Shown: positions 7,551 to 16,043 of the stretch, one piece after another
How the letters are laid out: each line of letters opens with the position of its first letter
Numbering within the stretch: the first letter of the stretch is position 1
IMG/VR virus record: IMGVR_UViG_3300000226_000161
Span: 3,667 to 26,081 of that record
Direction: 5' to 3' (one strand)
Origin: a virus
DNA: 22,415 bases
The notes under the pieces: model-generated
The model's database searches: none
What the model was told of the DNA's origin: nothing
Seen by the model: only the letters and a program-made list of their open reading frames with translations
Made by a program: the position numbers and the translations under genes

Positions 7551-8476
7551 AACTGTTAGAACAGAAAGTAGCATTCTTTTCAGAAACAGGAAATAACCAA
7601 AAGTATCCAAGAGATTTTCCAAACGCTCGTACAGAAGTAGCGTGGTGTTTGGCATTAGATGCTCCTATGTGTGCACTTGATGTATTACCAAGAGAAAAGT
7701 TTGATTTGGGTATTGTTATTATACCGAAGAATAATCCAAAGGTTAATTTAGATTTTATAAGAAAGTGTTGTGATAAAGTTGCAATAATGCAAGAAGGCCC
7801 ACATTGGTATTTTCAAGACTACGATATAGATAAACAGTTTCATTATTATAATACGTTGAGGTCGGCAGATTGGGTGTATTGTCATAATGAATCTGATGTG
7901 AAATATTATAGAGGATTAGGTTGTGAAGATGTAAGAGTGATGAGAAGCTTAATGATACCAGAAGATATCTTACCAAGAAGTGAATGGGGAGATGCCACTA
8001 TTATAGGTGGTAACTTTGTTAGTTGGTATGGTGGATTTGATTCTTATATTGTGGCGAGAGAAACAGATGCTACGATTTATGCACCATCAATGGGTAGAAA
8101 ACAAAAACAAGAAGATGCAATCGAAGATATTCAGTATTTACCATATATGACTTGGAGAGAGTGGATTAATAATTTATCACAATATAATATAGGAGTTCAT
8201 TTAATGAGAACTCACGCGGCAGGAACATTTGCTATGAATTGTGCATTTCATTCAATACCTTGTATTGGTTATAGAGGATTAGACACACAAGAAAATTGTC
8301 ATCCTAATTTGACAGTAGATGTAGGAGACTTAGAAACTGCAGTTAGAAAAGCACAGTTACTAAAAGAAGATATGGGTTATTATGATGAGTGTTCTCTTCA
8401 GGCACAAAAAGGATTTAGTGAGTATTATACAGAATATAAGTGGTTAGAGAATTGGAATAAACAATGGACAGAGTAA
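7547..8476 (+). CDS. Glycosyltransferase, GT-B fold (family 1/4-like)
   Basis: A 309-residue protein that looks like a short GT-B glycosyltransferase. The N-terminal half alternates strands and helices (DLGIVIIPK, KVAIMQEGPHWYF, ADWVYCHNESDVKYY), as in the acceptor domain of family 4 enzymes. The C-terminal half has Y-N-I-G-V-H-L-M-R-T-H-A-A-G-T-F-A-M-N-C-A-F-H-S-I-P-C-I-G-Y, the equivalent of the donor-binding loop, but the usual E-x7-E motif is not obvious. The link between domains is short compared with typical 350-400 residue enzymes. It sits between two GT-A genes and overlaps the next by 13 bases. Fold assignment is reasonable; activity is inferred. Confidence 0.68.
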   Translation: MKLLEQKVAFFSETGNNQKYPRDFPNARTEVAWCLALDAPMCALDVLPREKFDLGIVIIPKNNPKVNLDFIRKCCDKVAIMQEGPHWYFQDYDIDKQFHYYNTLRSADWVYCHNESDVKYYRGLGCEDVRVMRSLMIPEDILPRSEWGDATIIGGNFVSWYGGFDSYIVARETDATIYAPSMGRKQKQEDAIEDIQYLPYMTWREWINNLSQYNIGVHLMRTHAAGTFAMNCAFHSIPCIGYRGLDTQENCHPNLTVDVGDLETAVRKAQLLKEDMGYYDECSLQAQKGFSEYYTEYKWLENWNKQWTE

Positions 8477-9699
8477 TAAGTTTTATTATTCCAAGTAGGA
8501 ATAATCTAAAATATCTAAAACAAGCATATGAAAGTATTCGTAAGAACTCGTCAGTAGAACACGAGATATGTATTGCTGATGATTTCTCTGATGATGGTAC
8601 AATGGAACAAGTATTGGTTTGGATGAAACGAGATAAGAATATCAAGTTTCATAGAAATCATGGGCCTACAAGATTAGGACACACAATACTATATGATACA
8701 TTGATTAATGATTATGCCACACACGATGTAGTTATGATATTTCACGCCGATATGTATTTATGTCCTAAATCAGATGAAGCAATATATAAACATTTAGAAC
8801 CAGGTAAGGTAGTTTCTCTTACAAGAATAGAACCACCTCTACATCCTGATGGGCCCGAAAAGGTATTAGAAGATTTTGGTATAGAACCTGAAGAATTTGA
8901 TGAGGAAGCGTTATTAAAAAAAGTTACTACACTTCAATTAATGCATGGAACAGATTATAATTTCGCTAAGTTTACCGAAGGTATATTTGCACCTTGGGCA
9001 ATATACAAAAAAGATTTTCAATCTATAGGTGGCCACGACCCATTATACGCCCCACAATCTAAAGAAGATTCAGATATCTTTAATAGATTTGTATTAGCAG
9101 GATATGAATTGATTCAAACTTGGGAAGGTTTTGTATATCATATGACTTGTAGAGGTTCAAGATTTAAGGACGGAGCACTTCGAAATCCCGCGGGACAAGT
9201 GTTTATGAAAGGCAGGGAATCGAGTGAGTGGTTAGAACAAAACCTTCGTAGCACCCGTAATTTCATACGCAAATGGGGACATATGGTACGACACGACGAA
9301 ATGATGAAACCAATCATTCCACCAAAATATGATATAGGATTTGTGGTTCATAATTGTAATACTCAAATGTTAAAAGAATTAGAGCCGTGGTGTTCAGACA
9401 TATACGGTGATTGGGTAGGGCATAAAGGATATGGAGTAAATGGTTATATAAAAGAAGAACAACCAAATACTCAATTTGATTTAAGTAAAAAAATTCATTC
9501 ACAACACATAGAACCTAAAAATGATGTGGTGATTGAGTTAGATTGTAACCTTTTAACATCACAGAATTTTCAGATATTAGTGAACTTATCAGATATACTT
9601 AAAGATTCAGGTGAAGTGGGAGAGTTGCAATTAGAAATTTTTAAGTTTAAGATTAAAAAATTAGAGGATTATTCTAAGGATTTAATTAATGTTATTTAA
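8464..9699 (+). CDS. Glycosyltransferase family 2-like with C-terminal extension
   Basis: A 411-residue GT-A protein. It begins with V-I-S-F-I-I-P-S-R-N-N (residues 4-14), then I-A-D39-D40-F-S-D43-D-G-T, the GT2 donor-binding segment. The metal motif is F-H94-A-D96-M-Y, where the usual first aspartate of DXD is replaced by histidine. A later G-G-H-D-P-L-Y-A-P-Q-S-K-E-D-S-D segment provides the catalytic-base region (E-D). After about residue 295 there is a second unit (Y-D-I-G-F-V-V-H-N-C-N and a V-V-I-E-L-D-C-N segment) that I do not recognise; it may bind the acceptor. It overlaps both neighbours, by 13 and 11 bases. Confidence 0.8.
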   Translation: MDRVISFIIPSRNNLKYLKQAYESIRKNSSVEHEICIADDFSDDGTMEQVLVWMKRDKNIKFHRNHGPTRLGHTILYDTLINDYATHDVVMIFHADMYLCPKSDEAIYKHLEPGKVVSLTRIEPPLHPDGPEKVLEDFGIEPEEFDEEALLKKVTTLQLMHGTDYNFAKFTEGIFAPWAIYKKDFQSIGGHDPLYAPQSKEDSDIFNRFVLAGYELIQTWEGFVYHMTCRGSRFKDGALRNPAGQVFMKGRESSEWLEQNLRSTRNFIRKWGHMVRHDEMMKPIIPPKYDIGFVVHNCNTQMLKELEPWCSDIYGDWVGHKGYGVNGYIKEEQPNTQFDLSKKIHSQHIEPKNDVVIELDCNLLTSQNFQILVNLSDILKDSGEVGELQLEIFKFKIKKLEDYSKDLINVI

Positions 9700-10558
9700 T
9701 AGAATTTTTGATAATAAATTACACGTAGTAGGTGAAGTAGATAATTTAGGTTTTGATAATACAGAAGGATTAAGAATTCCAGATGAATATTTAGAAAATG
9801 AAGAATTTGTTATATGTAGAGGTGCTCAAGGAATTGGTGATTGGGGAGTAATATCTGCACTACCTCGTATATTGAACGGGAAGTATCCAAATTCCAAGGT
9901 AAAAATACCATCAAGTAAAATGATTAAAAATTTATTTGGAGTGGAGTCAAACATTTCAAAATTGATATTTGATAACAATCCATATGTGGATGAGTTTGTT
10001 GATGAAATAGATGGTGAGGTATTTCACGACCATTATAGAATATATGATAAAGACAATACTGATATACCACTTATTAAACAAATGTTAAAGTTTTGGCAGT
10101 TTGAAGAAAATGAAATGGAAGACTGTAGACCAGAAATGTATTGGAGTGATGAGGAAAAAGAGTTAGGTGATGGAATTATAAAACAGGTTGTGGGTGATGA
10201 AGATTTTGGTGGATTATTAGTATCTGATAGATTTGGAACACAATATGGAAACCCCGATGAAAAAACCTTAAAGAATGAAACTACAAAGATAATAAAAGTT
10301 TTAAAAGAAAATCCATTACCATATTTTTATTGGACATATAAACCCATTGGAGAAACACCATTCTTTTTTCCAAAATTAGCTTTAGATATGAGAAATATAG
10401 ATTTGAGAATACAATTGTATATTAGGTCAAAGGCAAAGTTAAATGTAGGTAATCAATGTGGTACTTTACAAACCATAAGTAGATATTCTAAACTATATAC
10501 AGTTCAACGACAGTTTCCAATTGCTCACAATTATGTAGATGGAGAGATTTATTTATGA
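9689..10558 (+). CDS. Heptosyltransferase-like GT-B protein (GT9-like)
   Basis: A 289-residue protein whose first domain has C43-R-G-A-Q-G-I-G50-D51-W-G-V-I-S-A-L-P-R-I, resembling the G-x-G-D-x-x-x-x-x-P-x-L opening of ADP-heptose:LPS heptosyltransferases (GT9). The rest alternates strands and helices in GT-B fashion: G-G-L-L-V-S-D-R-F-G-T-Q-Y-G in the middle and K-A-K-L-N-V-G-N-Q-C-G-T-L-Q-T late, where GT9 enzymes have the donor-binding G-x-x-x-G-x-x-H region. It is shorter than a typical 320-350 residue heptosyltransferase. AAGGA at 9676-9680 supports the start. Specificity for heptose is not implied. Confidence 0.62.
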   Translation: MLFNRIFDNKLHVVGEVDNLGFDNTEGLRIPDEYLENEEFVICRGAQGIGDWGVISALPRILNGKYPNSKVKIPSSKMIKNLFGVESNISKLIFDNNPYVDEFVDEIDGEVFHDHYRIYDKDNTDIPLIKQMLKFWQFEENEMEDCRPEMYWSDEEKELGDGIIKQVVGDEDFGGLLVSDRFGTQYGNPDEKTLKNETTKIIKVLKENPLPYFYWTYKPIGETPFFFPKLALDMRNIDLRIQLYIRSKAKLNVGNQCGTLQTISRYSKLYTVQRQFPIAHNYVDGEIYL

Positions 10559-11367
10559 GTAATGTAGTTGTCTATACTGCAATTTTTGGTGGATATGATT
10601 TTTTATATGAACCATTGGTTAAACCCGATAATGTAGATTATGTGTGTTTTACTGATAGTAAAGATATGAAATCTGATACTTGGGATATTAGATATACTTT
10701 ACCATTGTATAATAATCCAGAGTTGAAAAATCCAGCCGTAAGAAATGCAAGAAAGTATAAGGCACTACCACATAGATTTTTATCAGAATATGAGTATAGT
10801 GTTTGGGTAGATGGGAATGCACAATGTAGAGGTGATGTTAATGAATTGATACAGGAATATTTGTGGGATTATAATGAATCTTCTGATGGTGGTCAAACAG
10901 GAGCAATTATTCCAGCACATTCTTCACCTAAACCAAATATGGCCGTATATGATAAAATGAGTTGTGCACTTGATCCGTGGAATTGTATTTATGAAGAAGC
11001 CAGAAGGATATTTCAGTTTGGTGAAACGAATTTAGCAAGAGAACCTTGGAAGGGGATTAAAGCATATAAAGATGATCCTAAATTGATACAGAAACAAACT
11101 GATAAATATATGAGGGAAAATTTTCCACCAAATTTAGGATTATTAAGTGCAATGGTATTAGTTAGAAGACATATGGAAAAAGATGTGTGGATGACAGGAG
11201 AATCGTGGTGGGAAGAAATGAAATATTATAGTCATTTAGACCAAATGAGTTTTAATTATGTGGCGTGGAAAAGAAGATTAAATTTTAATTGGATAAAGGA
11301 AGATGTTAGAGAGTGTAGACACTTTCAACATAAAGGAATACATAAGGTGAAATTAGATGAAAAATAG
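10555..11367 (+). CDS. DUF616/TOD1-MUCI70-type glycosyltransferase
   Basis: A 270-residue GT-A-like protein of the DUF616 family. It has the family opening V-V-V-Y-T-A-I-F-G-G-Y-D, then D-Y-V-C-F-T-D, and A-R-K-Y-K-A-L-P-H-R-F-L leading into Y-S-V-W-V-D86-G-N88, where a D-x-N replaces the common D-x-D. A late S-H-L-D-Q-M-S-F-N-Y segment carries the second conserved D-Q motif. Related plant and bacterial proteins are annotated as glycosyltransferases, with few biochemically defined. GGAGAG at 10541-10546 is a strong ribosome site at the ATGA junction with the previous gene. The stop overlaps the next gene by 11 bases. Confidence 0.75.
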   Translation: MSNVVVYTAIFGGYDFLYEPLVKPDNVDYVCFTDSKDMKSDTWDIRYTLPLYNNPELKNPAVRNARKYKALPHRFLSEYEYSVWVDGNAQCRGDVNELIQEYLWDYNESSDGGQTGAIIPAHSSPKPNMAVYDKMSCALDPWNCIYEEARRIFQFGETNLAREPWKGIKAYKDDPKLIQKQTDKYMRENFPPNLGLLSAMVLVRRHMEKDVWMTGESWWEEMKYYSHLDQMSFNYVAWKRRLNFNWIKEDVRECRHFQHKGIHKVKLDEK

Positions 11368-12301
11368 ATATGATTTATTAATCACTGGAGGTAATGGATT
11401 AGTTGGTAAACATTTACAAAAATATATAATTAGTAATCATCCGTTAGAACCAGAAGGACAAGATACTGTAAAATATTTATCAAGTTTGGATGCAGACTTA
11501 ACTAATTATAAAGAAACAAGAGAAGTTTTAGCATATTACCATCCTAAAAGGGTTATACATTTGGCAGCAAGAGTGGGTGGTATTGAGGATAATATGAATT
11601 ATCCTATAGATTATTTAGAAACTAATTTAGCAATAGATACTAATGTGTTAAAGGCTAGCCAAGAACAAGGAGTTGAAAGATTAACTGCCTGTTTATCGAG
11701 TTGTATTTTTCCAGATGTGGTTGATAAATACCCAATGACAGAAGATGATGTTTTTAAAGGTAAGGCACCTGCTGGTAATTTTGCATATGCTATGGCTAAA
11801 AGAACTTTATTAACAAGAATAGAATCTTATAATAAACAACACGAGTTGAATTGGAATTGGGTAGCACCTTGTAATCTGTATGGAGAGTATGATAAATTTG
11901 AAGACCATCATAGTCATTTCATACCAGCATTACTTAAAAAGATTTATTATGCAACAGATAAGATAACATTGTTTGGTTCAGGAAAACCGTATAGACAATT
12001 TATGTACGCGGATGATTTGGCTAAAGTATTTAAATTTGTTATTGATAATGACATACTTGAAAGTTTTAATGTGGCACCCAATTTTAACTTCACAATTAAG
12101 GAAATGGCAGAAACGGCATTAAAAGTGTGTGGTAAAGAAAATTTAAAAATTGAATGGGATAGTGATAAACCAGATGGTCAGTTTAGAAAAGATATTAGTT
12201 CAGAAAAATTATTAGGATTATATCCTAATTTTGAATTTACAAGTTTAGAAGATGGTATGAAAAAAACATATGAAAAATTGAATGAGGTTTTAAATGATTA
12301 G
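11357..12301 (+). CDS. fcl: GDP-L-fucose synthase family SDR (Fcl or ColC-like)
   Basis: A 314-residue short-chain dehydrogenase of the GDP-fucose synthase family. These enzymes epimerise a GDP-4-keto-6-deoxy sugar and reduce it with NADPH. The nucleotide loop is T10-G-G-N-G-L-V-G17. The catalytic residues of E. coli Fcl are all recognisable: S114 and C116 in S-S-C-I-F-P, Y144 and K148 in Y-A-M-A-K, and H187 in H-S-H-F-I-P-A-L-L. G-K-P-Y-R-Q-F-M-Y-A-D-D-L and K-P-D-G-Q-F-R-K-D are further family signatures. Length fits the usual 310-320. Because a ColD-type dehydratase follows directly, it may act as GDP-colitose synthase (ColC) rather than on the fucose precursor; the sequence alone does not decide. 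AAGGTG at 11344-11349 supports the start. Confidence 0.9.
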   Translation: MKNRYDLLITGGNGLVGKHLQKYIISNHPLEPEGQDTVKYLSSLDADLTNYKETREVLAYYHPKRVIHLAARVGGIEDNMNYPIDYLETNLAIDTNVLKASQEQGVERLTACLSSCIFPDVVDKYPMTEDDVFKGKAPAGNFAYAMAKRTLLTRIESYNKQHELNWNWVAPCNLYGEYDKFEDHHSHFIPALLKKIYYATDKITLFGSGKPYRQFMYADDLAKVFKFVIDNDILESFNVAPNFNFTIKEMAETALKVCGKENLKIEWDSDKPDGQFRKDISSEKLLGLYPNFEFTSLEDGMKKTYEKLNEVLND

Positions 12302-13445
12302 TTTAGTAAAAGATACAATAGATGAAAAAGATATTGATAGATTAGTAGATTGGTTAAAAACTTACCCACGATTAACAAAGGGGACGGTAACATTAGAATT
12401 TGAAGAAAAGTTTTCTAATTGGTTAGGAAGAAAACATTCAGTATTTGTAAATTCTGGTTCATCTGCAAATCTATTGGTATTATCGGCATTACTACAAGGT
12501 AAGTATTTAAAAAATACTAAAATTGTAGTTCCATCCACGGCGTGGTCTACTGATTTGGCACCAGTAATACAATTAGGATTAAAACCTTTATTATGTGATT
12601 CTAACTTGAATGATTTATCAGTTGATTTAGAACACTTGGAAAAAATATTTGTAGACGAATCACCTTCGGCTTTATTGTTAGTATCAGTTCTTGGATTAGT
12701 ACCCGATATGGAAAATGTAGTAGAATTATGTGATAAGTATGATGTTATATTATTGGAAGATACTTGTGAGGCAATGGGTTGTGAATATATAGGACAAAAA
12801 CTCGGAACATTTGGATTGGCATCAACTTTCTCGACATTCTTTGGTCATCATATTTCTACAATTGAAGGTGGTATAATTTCAACTGATGATAAAGACTTTT
12901 ATGAGTTATTGGTATCTATAAGAAGTCACGGTTGGGATAGAGATTTGAGTAAAGAAACTCAAGTTAAGTTACAAAAAGAATGGGGAGTTTCAGAATTTAA
13001 TGCATTATATACATTTTATTATTCTGGATTTAATTTTAGGTCAACAGATTTACAGGCATATATTGGATTGACACAAATAGATAAATTGGACGATTGGGGA
13101 AAACGGAGAGAAGATAACTATTATCTTTATCAACGGTTAATAAATACAGAATGGAAACCAACTTCATACTTTGATTCTTTAACTTCTAATTTTGCATATC
13201 CAGTAATAAGTTCACATAGAGATAAGATAGTTAAAAAATTACAAGAAAATAAAGTTGAGGTTAGGCCAATGATATGTGGTTCAATGGGAACTCAACCATT
13301 TTATGTTAAACATTATGGAAGATTGGAATTACCAAATGTATCTCTAATAGACAGAGATGGATTTTATGTTCCCAACCATCCAAAATTAACAGTAGAAGAA
13401 ATAACATTTATTACAGAAATTATTAATGGAGAGATATCAGAATGA
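12294..13445 (+). CDS. colD: ColD-like GDP-4-keto-6-deoxymannose 3-dehydratase (DegT/DnrJ family, Lys to His)
   Basis: A 383-residue member of the DegT/DnrJ/EryC1/StrS family of PLP enzymes, close in length to E. coli ColD (388). It shows S-G-S-S-A-N (54-59) and E155-D156-T-C-E-A for cofactor binding. At the position of the Schiff-base lysine it has F-G-H185-H186-I-S-T-I-E-G-G: H185 aligns with the lysine, six residues before E191. This lysine-to-histidine change marks the dehydratases ColD and RfbH, which use PMP/PLP to remove a 3-hydroxyl, as opposed to aminotransferases such as perosamine synthase. The extra Fe-S cysteines of RfbH-type enzymes are not apparent, favouring ColD. It lies between an Fcl-like gene and gmd, the expected pathway partners; ColD also uses glutamate as amino donor. 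Confidence 0.87.
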   Translation: MISLVKDTIDEKDIDRLVDWLKTYPRLTKGTVTLEFEEKFSNWLGRKHSVFVNSGSSANLLVLSALLQGKYLKNTKIVVPSTAWSTDLAPVIQLGLKPLLCDSNLNDLSVDLEHLEKIFVDESPSALLLVSVLGLVPDMENVVELCDKYDVILLEDTCEAMGCEYIGQKLGTFGLASTFSTFFGHHISTIEGGIISTDDKDFYELLVSIRSHGWDRDLSKETQVKLQKEWGVSEFNALYTFYYSGFNFRSTDLQAYIGLTQIDKLDDWGKRREDNYYLYQRLINTEWKPTSYFDSLTSNFAYPVISSHRDKIVKKLQENKVEVRPMICGSMGTQPFYVKHYGRLELPNVSLIDRDGFYVPNHPKLTVEEITFITEIINGEISE

Positions 13446-14410
13446 AAAAGGCACTGATTACAGGAATCAACGGACAAGATGGTAGCTATTTATCCGAACT
13501 ATTATTAGAAAAGGGTTATGAGGTTTGGGGACTTTTAAAAAGAAATTCCGTAGCAGAAAATCAAACTGCGAGATTAGATGGTGTTTTTAAAAAAATAAAT
13601 CTTGAGTATGCAGATATGTTAGATTTGGCATCTCTCAATAGAGTATTAGAGCAAGTAAGGCCAGATGAGATATATAATTTGGCGGCACAATCTCACGTTA
13701 GAATATCATTCGACCAACCAATTTATACCACACAAGTAGTTGCAATTGGCACATTGAATATTTTGGAATCTATGAAATTGTTATGTCCTAATTCAAGATA
13801 CTATCAGGCATCTTCTTCAGAGATGTTTGGTAATTCATTTGATGACGATGGGTTTCAAAGAGAAACTACATCGATGAATCCCACAAGTCCGTATGGATGT
13901 GCAAAAGTTTATGGTTATAATATTACGAGAAATTATAGACATTCATATAATTTGTTTGCAAGTAATGGAATATTATTCAATCACGAATCACCAAGACGAG
14001 GAAGTAATTTTGTAACTAACAAAGTAGCAAAAGAGGCGGTGAGAATTAAATACGGACTAACAGATAAACTATTATTGGGTAATTTAGATGCAACTCGTGA
14101 TTGGGGTCATGCAAAAGACTATGTGAAATGTATGTGGTTAATGTTACAACACGATACTCCAGATGATTTTGTTTGTTCTACTGGTATATCACATTCAGTT
14201 AGAGAATTGTGTGAGCATGTGTTTGGTAAATTAGATTTAGATTATAAAGATTATGTTGGTGTGGATCAAAAATATATGAGACCAGAAGAATTAACTGATT
14301 TAAAAGGTGATTCGAGTAAAACTAGAAGAATACTTGATTGGAAACACGAATATACTTTTGAAACTATGTTAGATGAAATGGTTGAACATTGGGAAGTTAT
14401 ATATGGATAA
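13442..14410 (+). CDS. gmd: GDP-mannose 4,6-dehydratase
   Basis: Converts GDP-D-mannose to GDP-4-keto-6-deoxy-D-mannose, the branch point for GDP-fucose, -rhamnose, -perosamine and -colitose. Signatures: T7-G-I-N-G-Q-D-G-S-Y-L nucleotide loop, N-L-A-A-Q-S-H-V (79-86), S124-S-S-E127-M-F-G, P150-Y151-G-C-A-K155, then N-H-E-S-P-R-R-G, D-A-T-R-D-W-G-H-A-K-D-Y-V and R-P-E-E-L-T-D-L-K-G-D. S125, E127, Y151 and K155 correspond to the T/S-E-Y-K active site of the E. coli enzyme. At 322 residues it is a little shorter than the typical 345-370. GGAGAG at 13428-13433 sits eight bases before the ATG, which overlaps colD by ATGA. Host GDP-mannose is presumably the substrate, since no GDP-mannose pyrophosphorylase is visible here. 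Confidence 0.95.
   Translation: MKKALITGINGQDGSYLSELLLEKGYEVWGLLKRNSVAENQTARLDGVFKKINLEYADMLDLASLNRVLEQVRPDEIYNLAAQSHVRISFDQPIYTTQVVAIGTLNILESMKLLCPNSRYYQASSSEMFGNSFDDDGFQRETTSMNPTSPYGCAKVYGYNITRNYRHSYNLFASNGILFNHESPRRGSNFVTNKVAKEAVRIKYGLTDKLLLGNLDATRDWGHAKDYVKCMWLMLQHDTPDDFVCSTGISHSVRELCEHVFGKLDLDYKDYVGVDQKYMRPEELTDLKGDSSKTRRILDWKHEYTFETMLDEMVEHWEVIYG
14391..14396 (+). promoter_or_regulatory. Ribosome binding site that fixes the start at 14403
   Basis: GGGAAG lies six bases before the ATG at 14403. An in-frame ATG further upstream at 14373 has no Shine-Dalgarno and would add ten residues before the first strand, so 14403 is preferred. Confidence 0.6.
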
Positions 14411-15155
14411 AAAAATTTTATTGACAAGTGGATGTAGTTTTACAATGGGATCATCAAAAAATTTAAAAAAAGATTCTTGGCCAAAATATGTAGCAACACA
14501 TTATAATTTAAGATTGAGAAATCCTGCTATGGGAAGTATTGGTAATGGTTTAATAGCTAAACAAATTATTTATCAAACAACTCAATTACTTAAAATAAAT
14601 AAACCAGAAGATATTTTAGTTGGAATAATGTGGTCAGGAATAGATAGACACGAGATTTATACATTGAGTAAAGAAGCAAAGAAGTATGTTGAAACTGATG
14701 GGTTGATAGAAAATCCAACTGAAGTAGTACCAAGAAAAAAGTATTGGAGTATTATGCATCCAGCACAGACTGATTCAATGGCTAAAATATATTATAAATA
14801 TTTACATTCCAATGTAGGAAGTTTAGTTAATACGATGTTTAATATATTAGCGGTTCAAAGTTTTTTAAAAGTAAATAAAATTGATTATTTTATGACTACG
14901 TATATGGATATTTTTGGTACAAAAGAATACGGGATGAGATTTGGAAACACGTTAAAGGATCCAGATGTAAAATATTTAAATGATAATATAGATTATAGTA
15001 AATTTTTACCTATAAGTGGGTGTTATGAGTGGGTAAAAGAAAATCACCCAGAAAACGGATTAACGGGTAGCGATAATCATCCCCTACCATATGGACATCA
15101 AAAATTTACTGAAGAAGTTATAATTCCTTTTTGTGATAAATTAGTAGGTGGGTAG
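14403..15155 (+). CDS. SGNH-hydrolase-like protein (first of three)
   Basis: A 250-residue protein resembling the SGNH/GDSL superfamily, whose members are esterases, acetyl-xylan-type deacetylases or O-acyltransferases. Block I is L-L-T-S-G-C-S12-F-T-M-G, with S12 as nucleophile and C replacing the D of GDS. Block II is M43-G44-S-I-G47-N48. Block V is G-S-D224-N-H226-P-L-P-Y-G-H, giving a D-x-H rather than the standard D-x-x-H spacing. No signal peptide is present, so it acts inside the cell, possibly on glycan O-acyl groups. The start at 14403 overlaps gmd by eight bases. The substrate is unknown. Confidence 0.7.
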   Translation: MDKKILLTSGCSFTMGSSKNLKKDSWPKYVATHYNLRLRNPAMGSIGNGLIAKQIIYQTTQLLKINKPEDILVGIMWSGIDRHEIYTLSKEAKKYVETDGLIENPTEVVPRKKYWSIMHPAQTDSMAKIYYKYLHSNVGSLVNTMFNILAVQSFLKVNKIDYFMTTYMDIFGTKEYGMRFGNTLKDPDVKYLNDNIDYSKFLPISGCYEWVKENHPENGLTGSDNHPLPYGHQKFTEEVIIPFCDKLVGG

Positions 15156-15161
15156 AGTTTT

Positions 15162-16043
15162 ATGGCTGAGGATATATTTGTAGCCGTAGGAGATTCTTTT
15201 ACTTGGGGCCAAGGATTACAATATTATGATTGGATACAAAATAGTAAAATGTCCAAGGAAGAAATTAAAGAGTTTTTCTTATCAGATTTACAAGGTTCAC
15301 ATTATCAATGGATGAATTTATCACATAAAATAACTAATAGAGATTTAGAATCTATTAAATCGTTACGATACATTGATTTGATTTCAAAAGAACTTGATAT
15401 GGGTTATATCACAAAGGAAACTAATGGTGGAGAAAATGGAAATAATATTAATTTAATAGGTAATACTCTTTTACGTCAAGTGGATATGGATCCAAATCAC
15501 CCTGGATATAAAGGATGGGGCCCACCACAATGGTGGCCAGATAAATCAGATAAGAAACCCGATTTTAGATTACAGAATGATAAGTTATTAAATAGAGAAA
15601 TTAAATTTGTTATATTACAACTTACGCATGTAGAAAGAGATTTACCTCCAGAGAATGAACGTGTTGGAGATTGGGATTATGAAAAAGAGTATAAACAACG
15701 ATTAAAGGATACAATAGAAGAAGTAAAAGAACTTTATAAATTATGTAAAGAGTTAAATGTTAAACTTTTAGTGTGGAGTTATCCATCCGATATAGCATAT
15801 TTTTTACGAAACGAACCATATTTTGTTAAAATACCATATGCAGATAAAGAATATAATAGTTATGATGAGTTGGCAACCAAGTATCCACAATTTTGTTTAG
15901 GTAGACCAAATCATGGTTTAAAGGTATTAGAAATAAGTGGAGATTTGGGACATTTAGGAGTAACAGACGAACACCCATCAAAACATTTTCATAAACTTAT
16001 TAGTGATGAATTATTAGATAAATTGAAGAAAGACAATGAATAA
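15162..16043 (+). CDS. SGNH-hydrolase-like protein (second of three)
   Basis: A 293-residue SGNH-like protein. Block I is F-V-A-V-G-D11-S12-F-T-W-G-Q-G, the GDS form with S12 as nucleophile. Block II is N-G89-G90-E-N92-G-N. Block V is D269-E-H271-P, again D-x-H. A stretch after block I (about residues 20-75) is longer than in minimal family members. A V-I-L-Q-L-T-H-V-E-R-D-L strand lies near the block III region, with T or H where Asn is usual, so the oxyanion site may be altered. It follows the first copy after six bases and overlaps the next gene by eight. Cytoplasmic; role in glycan acylation is inferred. Confidence 0.68.
   Translation: MAEDIFVAVGDSFTWGQGLQYYDWIQNSKMSKEEIKEFFLSDLQGSHYQWMNLSHKITNRDLESIKSLRYIDLISKELDMGYITKETNGGENGNNINLIGNTLLRQVDMDPNHPGYKGWGPPQWWPDKSDKKPDFRLQNDKLLNREIKFVILQLTHVERDLPPENERVGDWDYEKEYKQRLKDTIEEVKELYKLCKELNVKLLVWSYPSDIAYFLRNEPYFVKIPYADKEYNSYDELATKYPQFCLGRPNHGLKVLEISGDLGHLGVTDEHPSKHFHKLISDELLDKLKKDNE

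Noticed and set aside
12294-13445. Perosamine synthase or another sugar aminotransferase.
   Set aside because: The Schiff-base lysine needed for transamination is replaced by His, which fits 3-dehydratases.
14373-14402. A longer start for the first SGNH-like gene.
   Set aside because: There is no Shine-Dalgarno before 14373, whereas GGGAAG precedes 14403. The extra ten residues precede the first strand and are not needed by the fold.
14793-14800. TATAAATA, the T4-type late promoter octamer, also at 3740-3747 and reversed at 1726-1733.
   Set aside because: The two forward copies lie inside coding genes, away from gene starts, and the reversed one points against all genes. In such A/T-rich DNA a few chance copies are expected.
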